Below, in pieces: positions 22,471-35,236 of a stretch of 64,000 nucleotides of DNA. The notes below the pieces were generated by a model. It ran no database searches. It was not told the origin of the DNA and worked only from the letters and a program-made list of their open reading frames with translations. Made by a program: the position numbers and the translations under genes. The stretch's first letter is position 1. Every line of letters begins with the position of its first letter. Source of the DNA: Endothia cerciana (taxonomy: Eukaryota > Ascomycota > Sordariomycetes > Diaporthales > Cryphonectriaceae); assembly GCA_026119935.1 (NCBI GenBank), contig JALRMH010000002.1:1488001-1552000 (forward strand), written 5' to 3'.

Positions 22471-24205
22471 TTAGCACGCGACGGCCTTGGACTCGATGAA
22501 GACGGCGTCCGTGGGTTCAGGAATAGCAGCAGCTCCGCTACGCAGGATAGGTCTTACCTGATCCAAAACCTCCGGCGTTGGGTGGTTCTTCTCCATCGCC
22601 GTTGCGACGAGCGCAATCAGTGCCGCACCAACACCGGATCCGTCTTTCGCGATTCCGATGCTAATCCTGTTGGCACCCTCCTCGCCGATGCCCTCGATGG
22701 ATCTGAACGCCTCGTACATCATGTCGCGGAAGTATGGGTAGTGCTCGACGAGACTACCGTCCACACCCACATCGACCGGCTCGCCGTCCCAGGCAGGGTC
22801 AGTCAGCTTGCCCGTCTTCAGAACAATGGCAGCGACGGCGACAGCGGACAGCCGTGCTGCACGCCGTCCAATTGCCTCGGCCACAGCCTTGAAGGCCTGT
22901 GCATCCTCCAGGGAGGGGCTGTAGACCAGCAGCTGGTCCTCAAGCGCCTGACGCAGAGTACCAAGGTCCGGTGTGTTGTCCGCCGCGGCAACAGACATAA
23001 TCGATGTGTCGACGCCCCACTGCCTGAAGATGCCCGACTCCCTGGCGACAGTCGTCGTTGACCGCCAGTCGTTCGAGCTCGAATTGACATCATGGAAGAG
23101 CTGGACGTCCTCTTGCTTCAACAAGTCGAGGATTGCGAGACGCAGAATCTCGCCAAGGAACATGCCAGACACGCGCTTTTCGAACATCTGAATGCCGGGG
23201 TTGATGCTGTCCTTGTCCAACTGGTGGTCCCACGTCGTGTCAGGGAGCACATTGAGCTGGTTGTCAAAGGAACCCCACTCCGTATTTATGACCATGTCTC
23301 CGGTCGACCTATCGAACTGGCCCTGGACATTCTTCTTGACGTTCGACAACTTCTCGATGTATGCACCGTTGGTGCCGGTGCCGAAGATAGCACCCAAGAT
23401 GGTCGCCTGCTTGCCAGGCGAGGTGTACGAACGCGCCATGAGGGTTCCGACAGTGTCGTTGACAAGCGCGGCAACCTTCACAGGCAGGCCGAGCTTGTCA
23501 ATCTCGGTCTGTAGCAGCTCGCAGACGTCCTTGCCGACCGCATCCGGGATGTCGAAGCCCTTGGTCCACCGCATCAGGATACCCTTGTTGATGCCGATCT
23601 GCTGGACAGGGAAGCTGAAGGTGAAGCCCAGACGGAATATCTCCTCGTCCTTGAAGCCCTCCGGGTTGCTGAACGTGAAGCGCCTTCTCGTCCGGTGCTC
23701 GAAGTGCTCATTGTGGTGTGTGCGGAGGAAGATCTCGATCTGCTTTGCGAGGAAGCCGAAGATTTCCCTCGCGGTCTTGGCGGTCATGAGGCCCTTGGGG
23801 ATCGCAACCTTGGAGTAGGTGAGGTTGAAGGTGGTATCACCATTCAATTGGATCGAGCAGACTCGGAAATTGGTGCCCCCGAGGTCGACGGCGAGGTAAA
23901 GGCCCTTTGCGCATTGGGGTCAGCCGGAACCGTCGTGGTGTGCAACGTGCGCCGGACGGCTTACCTTCTCAGTGCCGTTGGGGACGCCGGTGACGTATGT
24001 GGGAATCTGGCTCAAGCTGGTGCCATCCTTCTCCAGCCCGAGGTCTGCGACGCATGAGTGTTAGTGGGTTAGATCGGTACGCGAAGAGGAAGGTTGCCGT
24101 CAACATACCCATCTGGCCGAGGAATTCCAGCACGCCCTTGTTGAGTTCGGCATCGCTGTACTCGAACTCTTGTACGATGCGGTTTGTTTGCGAGGTGAGC
24201 CCCAT
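22471..24205 (-). CDS. Glucokinase (hexokinase family)
   Basis: Three exons read right to left: 24205-24109, 24044-23965 and 23904-22471 (536 residues). Introns are 64 nt (24045-24108) and 60 nt (23905-23964), with GTATGT and GTAAGC donors. The product phosphorylates glucose with ATP at the first step of glycolysis. Motifs: LAVDLGGTNFRV (phosphate-1, about residue 63), the sugar-binding FTFSFPVQQ with KGILMRWTKGFD, the catalytic-Asp motif AALVNDTVGTL, GAIFGTGTNGAY, NTEWGSF, and a C-terminal VGVDGSLVEHYP plus SGVGAALIAL adenosine region. The sequence fits the fungal glucokinase branch (GlkA/Glk-1) better than HxkA because of GAIFGTGTNGAY and the MGLTSQTNRIVQEF start. It has a single hexokinase domain, so no fusion. 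It faces the NAD gene tail to tail. Confidence 0.95.
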
Positions 24206-25746
24206 TGTGAGTGGCCTTGAGACGGGTGCTGAGGTAGGAAAGACTTGAGGATTTTCACACACGGGCTCTGGTGAGGCTTGGGCGAGAGGGGAATAGACTG
24301 GACGGAGGAGAGGGTGAAGCGCTATTAAATGAGAGAAACGGAGGAGCTTGGCGTCATGAAGGACAAGCTGTATGAGCTAGAACAAGGAGGAGCAGGGTCA
24401 GCAGCGGACGAGCCAATATGTACGTGGTTGGGTACCGGGGTACCTCCCCACGACAGGCACGCGATAAAATGGGGAGCTTCGGTGGGTGCGGTGGTGAGAT
24501 TGTGCGGGGCAGGGTTTGGGGGGGGGGGGGGAGCTAAGATGCAGAGAATTGGCCGGATTGGGGCCGTCGAAAAGCCTCTGGCCGAGGTCGCGACCACCGG
24601 ATGGAGCCAACGACTTACTAAGATTAGGACAACAGAGACCCAGAGAATGGGTACCCTATTTGCGGATGAGAATTGGAAAACAGAGGGCGGCGACGACGGC
24701 CGTCTTGTGCGTGACCGCCGGCTGTTGCTGTTGCTCTTGGTGCTCGAGGCGTTGGTCTCACGGTCTGGGGCGTCGACACGTGCTGCCGAATCGTCAATGG
24801 CACGCCATGAGGCGCTGCCGAACAACGAAGGCGTCTCCAGTTTGGCGACGGTTTGGACCGAGATTGAGGTACTCTCCAATGCGGCAGGGCGGGATAAGCA
24901 GCAGTCCAAGCCCTCGCCGTGTGACGTACCGTCCGGCCGGCCAACTGGGATTTTGCTGAACCCGTCGCTGATTCGTACCTTGGATGTCTTCTCCCGGAAT
25001 AGAATGTAGGGGAGAACCTCCTATCGCTTCGTCCCGGACCCGATGTACCATTCAGGGGAGAAAAGTACAAGACAGTGCCTGCCGGTCCCGCAGGCGGCCA
25101 CCTCGCTGACGGCCAGCAATGACGTGCCGTCGGTACCTGCTCAGATGCGTGTTTGCGAGGAACGATAGGAGAGGGGGAAAAAAGAAGTGGCCTGCGGCTT
25201 GGCCAAGGTCAAACCAGCAAGAAGCCTGTGCGGCCGTGGTGGCTGGCGGGGATTTCGGAAACGGTTCCAGTGGAGCGAGGAGGAAAAGGGCCGGATACCA
25301 TGCAGGTTGAGGTTTGAAGAATGAGATCATCCCAGATAACAAGAAAGAAAAAAAAAAAAGGCGCAACCCCTGCGCGTACCTGCCGATGGTAGGGAGACTT
25401 CCTGGGGGTATCAGTCGAATGGGACCGGAACACAGCGTGACGAGAGAGATCTAGATCTGTCACAAAGAGGTGGTGTGCCGCGGCGTATTAAGAAAGGTCG
25501 TCGCAGGCGACCGGTGCTCACGGGGTCCGGACCAGGGAGATTTGGTGGGATTCGAGGGGGACCAACCAACAGGGTTAGTGGATTCAGTGGCACTTCCGGC
25601 GCGCTGGGCGGTCAGTGAAGTGCCTAGCCCTCTGCTTTTGTAGCCTCTGCTGCAGGTGTGCCAGTACAACCCGGGCCTCTTTTTCACAGATACGCGAGAG
25701 AGGCTGGTCCCAAGGTTATCTCGGTATCGTGCGTATCGCGATAGAT

Positions 25747-25783
<37 letters not shown>

Positions 25784-28755
25784 GCTCGGGCAAGCCCCAG
25801 TGCCGGCCAGCCTATGTCATAATTTGCAGGTGCTTGTTCTGAGGTGCAGCAGCGTTGCGAGATTACCGCCGCTCCCAACAGGAACAGGATAGACAGACCA
25901 CTGCAGGCCATGCGTTAGTGAGCGGCCGGTGGGTGACCTGTGACCTGTGGCTGCTGCATACGAGCGAGCACATGCAAGATGGCGTCTCCTGTTTCCCAGC
26001 ACCGACGAGGTGAGACGGTACACAGTACCTGCATCCACCCACCCAAGCCGCCAAGATGAATTGAAATTCCAAGGCCCTCGGAGCCTCAATGCAGGAGTGG
26101 ACCCTCGCGTCCGGTGTGATGACGCAAATTTTGTGCCGGGCGGAAAATCGTATCCACCCTGCGCGAGGAACAGGTCAGGAATCAGCGGGCTTCCCGTGGG
26201 GCAGTCCTGCGGTGACGGGGAAATTATCGTGGAGGAGAATCGCGGGTTGCTGGGACGCCGTGGGGCTCAAATGCTCTGGGAGTCCTGGTCCTGGCAACGG
26301 GCGAGCCAGTCCTCCCTCCCTGCCTGGAGCCTCTCCTGTCTCCTGCGACGCTCCGGGCCCTTCTCGACCAGTACGCGCTGCCGTCCCGTCCTTCGAGTCC
26401 GAAAACTCTTCCCTGAGAAGAGCGAGGTCCCTCTCTCTCGAGCTCGTTCCGACGCCCTGGACCGGAATCTTGCTGGCGCTGGTGGTGTCTCGTGACGGGT
26501 TTGCGGAGAGGTCGACGAGTCTGGGGAACGACCGGAGGGGGTGGACCCGGGGTAAGGGACAGGCTCGAACGGACCGAATTGATGGGCTCAGAATCACGAA
26601 TGGATCTCGTCGTCGACGGACTTTGACCGAGCCGATCATGGAACCTTTCGAGAAGTCGCGAGCAACGAGAAGGCCCTTCCCGTCACAGGACACGAATCCT
26701 CATGCGAGGAGGGAACGGCTGGCAAGCGATTCCCTGCTGGCGGCTGGGAAGGTCGGGGACTCCACGCTCAGGTCCCAACTCGACTCCAGATTTCCAAACC
26801 CACAGCCTGCAAATCTCTCCACGGGGTCCAGGGAGGGAGGCATTGATCAGATCAGGTAACAACAGGTGGGATGAGATAATTTTCATCGCCGAGGCTTCGC
26901 CACCCTTTCTTTCTTCTCTGTCATGCCACCTGACCTCAGCCGGCACATCCAATTCTCCGCATTGGCTGGGGGAGATGCAACGGTGGAGTCCGCGCCAATT
27001 CAGGGAGGTGCCCACCAGGTCGAATTCCCGTGTTGCTGAAGCCATTCCCGGCAAAACTCGTTGGGCAAACCTGCAACGTGGCTAGATTCGGCGTGAAACC
27101 ATTGTCCGGGCGCGACCTCCCCTCCTGACCTCCTTGGTCTGATCTCCCAGAATCCGGGGTGAAACACATCGGAGGCACTACGGAAATGATGGGCGACCTC
27201 ACATAAAAAAAGAAAAAAAAAAGCTATGTGCACACCACAACATCCGGGAGACGCGACTGCAGGACACGGCCAACTCCTATCGCCTGTGGAGTACATTCAT
27301 CTCAGATCCAGCCCGGCCTTGCACCAGGAACACCTGGGCGAGGCATTTGACGTGGTCGTCCAAGCGGTCGACGGTGGAACAGTCGTCCTCCGGCAGATGA
27401 CCTACTATGCTCGGCGACAGCAGGCCGCTGTATTGCTGTCATCTGTGCCCGAGCCGGCCTTATCTTGGGTTGGTAGGCTGCTGATGCTGCCAAACGCCAG
27501 GGCTCCATCTCGCAGGCATCCATACCTGACACTACCAATTGATGAGTCGATGGGCCGCCCGAGGATCCGGGCTTCTTCCAGTGGCGGATTCGCGCCTTCC
27601 ACAGGACGAGTAGAGGCACGGCCGGGCTGTTGCTCGCGGTAGCAGCGCTGAAGCCGGGAGAGGTGGGGCTGCTGCTGATGCTCTACCGTACGAGTGTACT
27701 GCATCTCTTTTGGGGCAGTTGTAAGGCTGCGCCTGTCGATGCGCCTGTCGACCCGTCGTGTGGCTTGGTATGATCCGATACGTGAAGGGAAGCTGTCGCG
27801 GTATGTACCTAGGTAGGTGGAGATGCTTTTCTCTAACCCGACCGTCAGATTCAGCACGCCTGATTGGTGATCCGAGGCATCCCAGAGCGCCTTTCACAAG
27901 CACATGATACTGGCTGAGCGCGAGGACTCGATGTGCTTCTCAATTTGCAACACTGGAAAGCAGGGAACAACCGCACATCCCTTTGCCACATGAGCAGAGA
28001 GCCGTTCTACGCTATGTATGGCAGCAACGAACCAGTATGAGTTCTCAGCGCACCAGACTCTACTGAGAGAGGGGGTGTTGGGGTCTCTCCCAGCGGTGCT
28101 CAACGGCCTCAGAAGACCCGTAATAGCGCCATACCAGCGCCGCTCTTTCCCTGACGCAATCTTCCTCTGCTAAACAGTCCCTCATACAGTACAGCTTACT
28201 CCTGCTAGACTCGTCCTACAACTGTTAGAATCTAGGTTCCAAGGGGCCGAGAATTGCCTCACGCCTGAGAGCGGTGCTAGAACGGCTCCAACAACCCACC
28301 TTGCGCGGTCACGGTATGGAAAGGACTGGAAGACGAGGAGGAGGACGTTCACAAGGGGCACGCCAGATAGCTGGCTGGGTCAAGGCAGTGATAATATTCT
28401 GCGTGATGGACCTCAGGACGTGATCTCAACGACAGCCTGGTCCCATCCAGGTCACGTCCTATGTACGTTTGAGGTAACCTAAGAGATCTCACGGCGCACA
28501 GAGTGGCACACCAGGGCTCAAACCACCTTTCCTTGAGCGATTGGAAGTCCGAACTCGACTGCCCATAGCCCTCCCCAGCGCTGACTTGAGGACAGTGAAC
28601 CCCCATTATGGCACCGGCCCGACTGTCACCTGGCCCACCTCCCGCCAGCACATCGACAAGCCGTGTCCCAAGGTCCCCCCGGACGGCCTCGCCATACAAT
28701 ACCGCCGGCGTCAGGTCTCGGTATCCCAAATCACACCACTACCACACAGCACCCC
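24206..28755. other. Long interval without a supported protein gene (glucokinase promoter side)
   Basis: Frames up to 256 codons exist (26089-26859 +), but they are Arg/Ser/Pro-rich, overlap antisense frames of similar length, and show no domain. The interval contains a G-tract (24518-24531) and a GATA/AT microsatellite (25735-25778). GGGTACC-type repeats lie near 24430, within the likely glucokinase promoter. Confidence 0.5.
25741..25778. repeat. AT/GATA microsatellite
   Basis: ATAGATAG runs into a perfect AT dinucleotide array of about 30 nt. Confidence 0.9.
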
Positions 28756-28857
28756 GGAGAGATGGCGGAGCGGTCACGGCGCGCGGTTCAGGGCACACTT
28801 TCCCGGTGTGAATATCCGTATGGAGAAATCCTCGTGGGTTCGAGCCCCACTCTCTCA
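28756..28857 (+). tRNA. tRNA-Leu (anticodon CAG) with an intron
   Basis: Acceptor GGAGAGA (28756-28762) pairs at six of seven positions with TCTCTCA (28851-28857); the first pair is G-A. Bases T8 and G9 are present. The D-arm carries the Leu-like GAGCGGTC loop, with one G-G mismatch at 12-23. Anticodon CAG lies at 28789-28791, exactly position 34 from the start, with T33 before it. An intron of roughly 23 nt follows position 37, about 28793-28815. The 3' half contains a Leu-type long variable arm (GGAGAAATCC) and a perfect T-arm GTGGG-TTCGAGC-CCCAC. Stem 27-31/39-43 has one weak pair. A T8 run six bases downstream is the expected Pol III stop. The mismatches could mean a decaying copy, but A and B boxes are present. 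Confidence 0.72.
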
Positions 28858-28862
28858 TTCTC

Positions 28863-28870
28863 TTTTTTTT
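28863..28870 (+). terminator. Pol III T-run terminator of tRNA-Leu
   Basis: Eight T residues begin six bases after the tRNA 3' end, which matches RNA polymerase III termination. A G-tract (28871-28884) follows directly. Confidence 0.7.
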
Positions 28871-31800
28871 GGGGGGGGGGGGGGAGAATCGGAACACGCC
28901 TTCCTGAGGCCTGCCATGGGTGCAAGTGGCACCCGGGGCTCGCGGTTGGGAAGATGTCCAGGGCTTCAGAGGAGTGAGAAGTGGAATCTTGCTCTTTCGT
29001 ACTTGTTTATAGTTCTGGGAGGCTGGGCAGCTCTGTACATTGACGACAGCAGAGGACCGTCCGCTCACGGAGGAGGAGGCGCAGAACAGAGCAATTCGGA
29101 GAAGCTATATCAAGCACGGGGTCTGACACCTCCGCTTGCTGCCTCGGCTTATCTTCTACCAGTATAGCCCTATGGAGTCTACAGCAGGTCTCATCCAGAC
29201 AGGCCGTACACTTCTACTTCAAGATCTGAGAGAGAGCGTGATAGCAAGGAGAAAGGCCAAAATGTGCATAATTTTGAGCGGGCCCAAAGGTCGAGGAGCG
29301 GACCGCGGCCTGGTGGAACGCGACATGAAAGTTCTCCTCAGCCTTGGGGAAGATTACCCATCTCTGACGGCGCATGGTGATCAGTCGTGTGTTCTAGCAC
29401 GGGCCTCGATTGGGGGCCATAAGCAGTGCGTTGTCTTGTGCCATGCAGGACCGTCCACAGCACCGGACCTGAACGCCTGAATATGGGGGCCGACATTCGG
29501 GTCCGTAACACGCCGGACCGCCCACGACTGACCAGACCACCCATCGGCTATTGGGCATCCGAAGGGGCCAGTGTGGGATCACGGCATATGCCCCGAGTGG
29601 TTGTGGGTTGCACCCGGGCTGGGAACGCAGCCGTGACGGCGGACCCCCAAGCTCACCAGCCGAAGCAGTGCGGATCACGACGCTGCGGGCCTTGGACCAA
29701 TAAACACCCGTCGCCAATCTGATCCGGGCGGCTGGCGCCTGTGAGTCCGATCAAGCAAGGGTGACGAACATGGGAATCATCGCCGCAGGAGCTGGTCAGC
29801 GGCGCAGAGATTCTTCAATCGGCAAGGCAGAGCAAGGTTGCAGACAGGTATTGGAAAATGAGTCCCCTCGTGCAGCCAGATCTTGCTAGTCCCGGTCGCT
29901 GCCGACGAGACGACGACATCTGATGTCGTCGCGATAGCCGCCGTGGGGAGGGAGATGCGGTTGCATACCATAGCATGTGAGCCATGCAACGGTGCGGTCA
30001 GCCTAACGATATCCCCCCGGGTCCCGTCGCGACCACCTCGATTGCTCAACACGGTTAGCTCACTCGGATAGGCAACGTTGGACCTCAGACACGCAACCTG
30101 GGTTGACAACTTCTGGTTCGAGTCAATTTTCCCGCATCATGGGGCGACAGGAAAAGACGTCGGTGAAAGAAGAGATTGGAAATCTTGCGTTGGGGGTGGA
30201 GAGCAGAGGCGTTCGTTCGCTGGAGGCGGAGCGCAACTGAGCCTCTCTGTGGGGAGCAACCCCTGAGGAGACTCAGCCCGCGTCCCGCCCATCCATCCTG
30301 TTGGGGGGGTGGAGATCACCGCCTCAGCACGCTCCACCGCGCCGCTTGGGATGAGCCGCCCAGGCTCAGCCGTGACACTGGGTATGTGGCTCACAGTGAC
30401 CGACAATGAATTCCCGTCCCCTATGTCCGGAAGGGGTATGGAGGAGAGATTCAGCCGTGACTGGCAGCTGGAGGGGAGGGACAACAAAGGACGCAGACCA
30501 CCGTGAGGTGCGTCTGGCCCGTTCAGCTCCCGGCATCTGGGGATCTCGAATTTGCCGGGCATCATGGGCGAGGAGGGGGACCATGATGCGCGAGAGACAT
30601 GCGCGGAGGGAGAGCACCTGGGTGATCTGCAGCCGGCTGCAGTGTCGAGGGCTCTCAGATGCATGTCAGCCCCCAAACTGACAGACTGTCGGCTATCAAT
30701 CTGCAGCACCCGTAGGGCTAGATCGTTCTGCATAGTTAAGAAATCGTCGCAGCCAGGCCCCAGGAAGGGGGGGGGGGGGGTTCTCTCTGACCAATGTAGT
30801 TGGGCCTCACACACAACCATCTCTGCAGACCAGTGAGAGACACCTCACCTGGCGGCACGTCAACTCTTCTGTAGCACATGCAAAGATCATTTTCACCGCC
30901 ACTGCTCCGGTTCTAGCAGCTCTGGGAGACCCCTTGTCCTCGCCAATGCTGCCACGAAAGATGTCTTCTCCCAAACAAGCCACATGGCCGTTGCCCTCCT
31001 GTGTGATCTTCGAGCGAAATCTGGTCACAGGATCATTAGTCAGACGATCCTTCCGGCCAGAAGCACGTCGCCCGTCCCGACAGGATCACCCTGGGGGATG
31101 TGTACTGTGCCTGAGGAGGGCACAGAGTTACGGAGCTGTATGGTGCTTTGTCTCTGCAGTAGCAGATCACATGGGCGTGGCCCGGGGTTTAGTCTCCCCA
31201 GTCCGGTCGTCGTCCTCCTCAGCCACCAACCCCACGGTTGGCGGGCAAAGGGGGCCAGAAAGGCAGGAGTCATTCCCGATTTGATCCATGAGATGATGGG
31301 CGGAGGCGGAGAGAGACGGGCCCTCGAGCTGGGGGTCAGTGACTTGGCAGGGACCGGGAGTGATGAACTGCAGCTGGTGGTCGGTGGTGGTGTAGGACTC
31401 GAGGCTCAGCTGTGCCGTCCCGATGTTGGCTGCGGATTGGCTGCCACCCAGAGAGAGAAAAAGTCCTAGATGGAACCCCTCCCCAATCACTCACTCGCCT
31501 GCAGTCCTCCTCCTCCCTTCACCGCAGCTGGGCACCGTCCTGCACCCAACTCCACATGCAGCGCAGCAGTGGATGAATGGATACTCTCGAGTGAACAATC
31601 TCCAGCTGCCCAGCTTGGCCGTCCTGCTACTCGCCCGGGACCAGGACAGTTACAGGAACCACTGCCTGACGGTCGACTTTTCCTCGTTGGGACCTGACCT
31701 AGCCTGGCGCCGCTTACATCTACCGTGACGGTTCCTTGTCCCTGTCCACCAACGCCCGCGCCCTCGCCCTCGCCCTCTCTTTTAAGGCTGGAGCATCTCC

Positions 31801-32478
31801 CATTCAGCGACGAACGGCAGGCAGCATAAACGAGTCCCTGTCGAGATCCCGACCACGCTGAGGACTTCCCCATGCTCTGTTACGGATACGGAGACGGAAA
31901 CGCCCTGCCTCACCCCCCCCCCCCTCCACACCACAAACGGCCTGTCGTTGTCACCGTCACTCTGCCTGCTGCAGCCCTGCAGTCCTGCCCTATCTTCCCG
32001 TCCTGCAACCGGCACCGCAGCCCGACAGGCCAGCTAGCCAGCCTGGCCCGACCCACCTCAGCCCGAGGAGGAACCCGGCAGGGACTGAGTGAGAAAAGAA
32101 CACAGAAGAACAGGGCAGAGCAGAGCAGAGCAGAGCCAGACCTCACTCAGCCTGGCGAGCGGACAGTCGCCGTTGCAGGAGAACCTGATTAACCTAATTT
32201 CTGACACCCATCCTACACACACCCGTGGACACATACAGGGACACGCACACACACACATCCACACTCAACGTGCCCTTTGGGTCCTTCGTCCTGCGTCCTG
32301 CGTCTTGCGTCCTTCGCCCCTCCCCCAGGGCTGAAGTCGTGTCAGCTTCTCTCCTAAACAAGGCCCCCCACCCAAATTCTCTTATCTTTTTTTTTTTTTT
32401 TTCTTTCTTCTCCTATTTCTTCATTCTTCTCTCCTATACAAAGTCAGCTCCCCCCTCCGGCCTCAGGCCTATTTACTT
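28871..32478. other. Interval without a supported protein gene; long leader side of Hsp70-like gene
   Basis: Short overlapping frames occur on both strands with no domain. It holds G- and C-tracts (28871-28884, 30767-30780, 31913-31924), CA repeats near 32240 and a strongly pyrimidine-rich stretch 32340-32450 just before the ATG, probably the 5' leader or promoter of the next gene. Confidence 0.5.
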
Positions 32479-32646
32479 ATGAGCTCCTTCAACGCTCGCT
32501 TCAAGAACAAGTTGGGCCTTGTGAAACGCAACTCGAGCGCGAGCATCCAGTCGCCGGATCTCGCCGATACCCAGAGCAGGACCCCTCCGCCAACGCTGGG
32601 CTCCGCATCCCAACCGTCCATCTCTATACCCCCCATCGGACAGCTT

Positions 32647-32678
<32 letters not shown>

Positions 32679-35170
32679 GCACCAGCACCAGTACCAGCAG
32701 CTCCCAGCGGGCCAGACCCCCTCGGTCGACTCGAACTCCTCGCAACAGTCGCTGCCCCAGATGAACCATCCTGGCCAGGGCCAACGCCCACCGAGCTACA
32801 CTGCTGGTTATCCTGGTGGGTCGCGCCCCTCTTTTGGCTCCGGACCCTAGGTCCTAAACCTCACCCCTCCTCCCCCTCCCCGGCGACACTTCTTATTATA
32901 AACCATCCCGGCGTCCCTGGACCTTCTCGCCCTGCCTCAGAGCAGTCTCAAGTCTCAAACAGACATCTCAACTAACATATATCGCCTGCGCGCTATAGGT
33001 CAAGCCCGTACACCCCCTTCGCAGATGGTCGGCGGCCCTCCACCGATCAACACTGGAGCTCCTGTCGCTGGTTATCCCCCCCAGATTCCCCCAATGCAGG
33101 GCGGCCCGCCAGTTGCTGGAGGCCCTCCGGGCTACACAGGCCAGGGAGGGTATGGCGGTCCTCCGCCGGGCCAGAGCTTGCCGACAGGGGCATACACGAG
33201 ACCCGCTGCCGAGGTGGAGGGGAACAGCAGGAGTAAGGCGCAGCTGATTGTCGGGATCGACTTTGTGAGCAACAACCCGAAACACGGCCCAAGGTACCGA
33301 GACAGGGGGGCCGTCGTGCTAATTGAGCTGCTCAGGGCACAACCTTTTCAGGTGTCGCATTCGCCTTCGCAACAAATAACGAGGCAAAGGAAGATATCAT
33401 CACGGAATGGCCGGGTGCCGGATCATACACAAAGCAGAAGGTGGGAGGAATCCCCCCCCCCCCCCCAAAATGTGCCGCCCGGCCGTGTGCGCAACTATCG
33501 AGGCCCCAGCCTGTTAACTGACGCTCTCTATCGCAGATCCCTACTGTGCTCTACTACGACCAGTACCAAAAGGTCGTCGGATGGGGCCCCGATATCGCCG
33601 ATGCCCTCGCCCCGACTGGGTATCCGAAGCCAGGGGTACAGAAGGTGGAGTGGTTCAAGCTCCAGCTCATGCTCTCCGGAAACACGTACATCGACCCCAT
33701 CAACCTCCCTCCTCTGCCGCCAGGCAAGTCCGAGATCGATGTCGCCGCCGACTACCTGTTCAAGCTCCGTCAGGCTATGCGGGCGGCGCTCCAGAAGACC
33801 CTCGGCGAAGTGTTCAACAGGGAAGAGCGGAATATCCGGTACTACCTGACGGTCCCCGCTATCTGGAACGACGCCGGCAAGGCAGCCACCAGAGCAGCCG
33901 CCATCCAGGCCGGTTTCCTGCGCGATGAGAACGACAACCGCCTGACACTCGTGTCTGAGCCCGAGGCGGCAGCACTTTTCTGCGCCAAGACCGGCCTGCT
34001 TAACCTGAAGGTCCATGATGCCCTGCTTATCGTGGACTGCGGTGGTGGTACCGTCGATTTGATCGCTTACGAGGTCGAGGACGAGAACCCCTTCACCGTA
34101 GCCGAATGCACAGCCGGATCCGGAGACTCGTGCGGCTCAACCGCGTTGAACAGGAACTTCAGCAACATCCTCCGGACCAAGATCCGCAAGATGAAGCTGC
34201 CCGACGGATCCAAGACTGCCGGCCGTGTCTACGCGAAATGTATAATGGACTTCGAGAACCGGATCAAGGCCGATTTCCGTAATAACGGGCAGAAGTGGGC
34301 TGTCGATGTCGGTATCGAGGCCGAGTTCCCGGAGGCTGGCATTGAGGAGGGCTACATGACTTTTACAAACGAGGAGATCCTGCAGTGCTTTGAGCCGGTG
34401 GTGAACAGAATCCTCGAGCTCGTGCGCAACCAGATTATCGCCATCCAGGCACAGAACCGGACCCTGCAGAACATTCTCGTCGTCGGTGGCTTCGGTGCTT
34501 CCGAGTACCTGTTCCAGCAGATCAAGCTGCACGTGCCGCCGCAATTCCAAGCCAAGGTGGTGCGGCCCATGGACTCGGTGGCGGCAATCGTCAAGGGCGC
34601 CGTCACGGCTGGTATCACGGAGCGGGTCATCACGCACCGTGTGGCGCGGCGCCACTACCTCATGGCGACGCTGCAGCCGTTCAAGGAGGGTTACCATCCC
34701 GAGGCGTACCGCGTGCCCTCGCTCGACGGGAAGGACCGGTGTAAGTTCACACGCCAGATCTTCGTGCAGAAGGGCCAGAAGGTCAAGATCGGAGAGCCCG
34801 TCAAGGTATCATTCTTCCGGCAGGTGGCGCCGGGGGCGACGCTCATGTACGAGGACATCCTGTTTGCCTGTGATGACGACGTGTGCCCGGAGTATACTAA
34901 GGATCCTCGTAAGTGCACCCCACCTCATGCGTCAGTGAGACCCGGAAAGCTGACAGGATCCATTCTGCAGGCATCAAGGAGGTCGTCACCCTCACATCCG
35001 ACCTCTCGCGCAAGAACCTCGAGAAGGATTTCGAGCGCATGGATACACCCCAAGGCACGTTCTACCGCGTGTACTTCGATATCTACCTGACGCTAGACGG
35101 GTCCGAGTTCAGCGCCGAGTTGGTGTGCCAGGGCGAGGTTATGGGTCGTTGCAGGGCAAGATTCAGGTAG
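32479..35170 (+). CDS. Atypical Hsp70 (HSPA12-like ATPase) with low-complexity N-terminus
   Basis: Five exons: 32479-32815, 32999-33264, 33336-33440, 33537-34908 and 34971-35170 (759 residues). Introns are 183, 71, 96 and 62 nt and keep frame. The N-terminal 190 residues are disordered: Ser-rich, ten Gln (32647-32676), then Pro/Gly repeats of the PPxxGxP kind. The actin-fold ATPase begins with phosphate-1 GIDFGTTFSGVA (residues 198-209, across the exon 2-3 junction), then PAIWNDAGK, EPEAAALF, phosphate-2 LLIVDCGGGTVDLIAYEV and the adenosine motif ILVVGGFGASEYL. The C-terminal beta region is short and lacks a normal Hsp70 substrate-binding domain, as in HSPA12 proteins. Fungi carry many such divergent members; a chaperone or signalling ATPase role is possible but unproven. 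A GA repeat follows in the probable 3' UTR. Confidence 0.9.
32647..32676 (+). repeat. CAG repeat encoding poly-Gln
   Basis: Ten in-frame CAG codons lie in exon 1 of the Hsp70-like gene, followed by His/Gln-rich residues. Confidence 0.9.
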
Positions 35171-35187
35171 TCACTGCGGTGTCAAGA

Positions 35188-35190
<3 letters not shown>

Positions 35191-35230
<40 letters not shown>
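35191..35230. repeat. AG dinucleotide microsatellite
   Basis: A perfect AG array of 40 nt starts about 20 bases after the Hsp70-like stop codon. Confidence 0.9.

Positions 35231-35236
<6 letters not shown>

Noticed and set aside
26089..26859. A 256-codon plus frame in the long intergenic interval
   Set aside because: Arg/Ser/Pro-rich without domain, overlapped by antisense frames of similar size.
28541..29167. A 208-codon plus frame
   Set aside because: It runs through the tRNA-Leu gene and a G-tract and has no domain.
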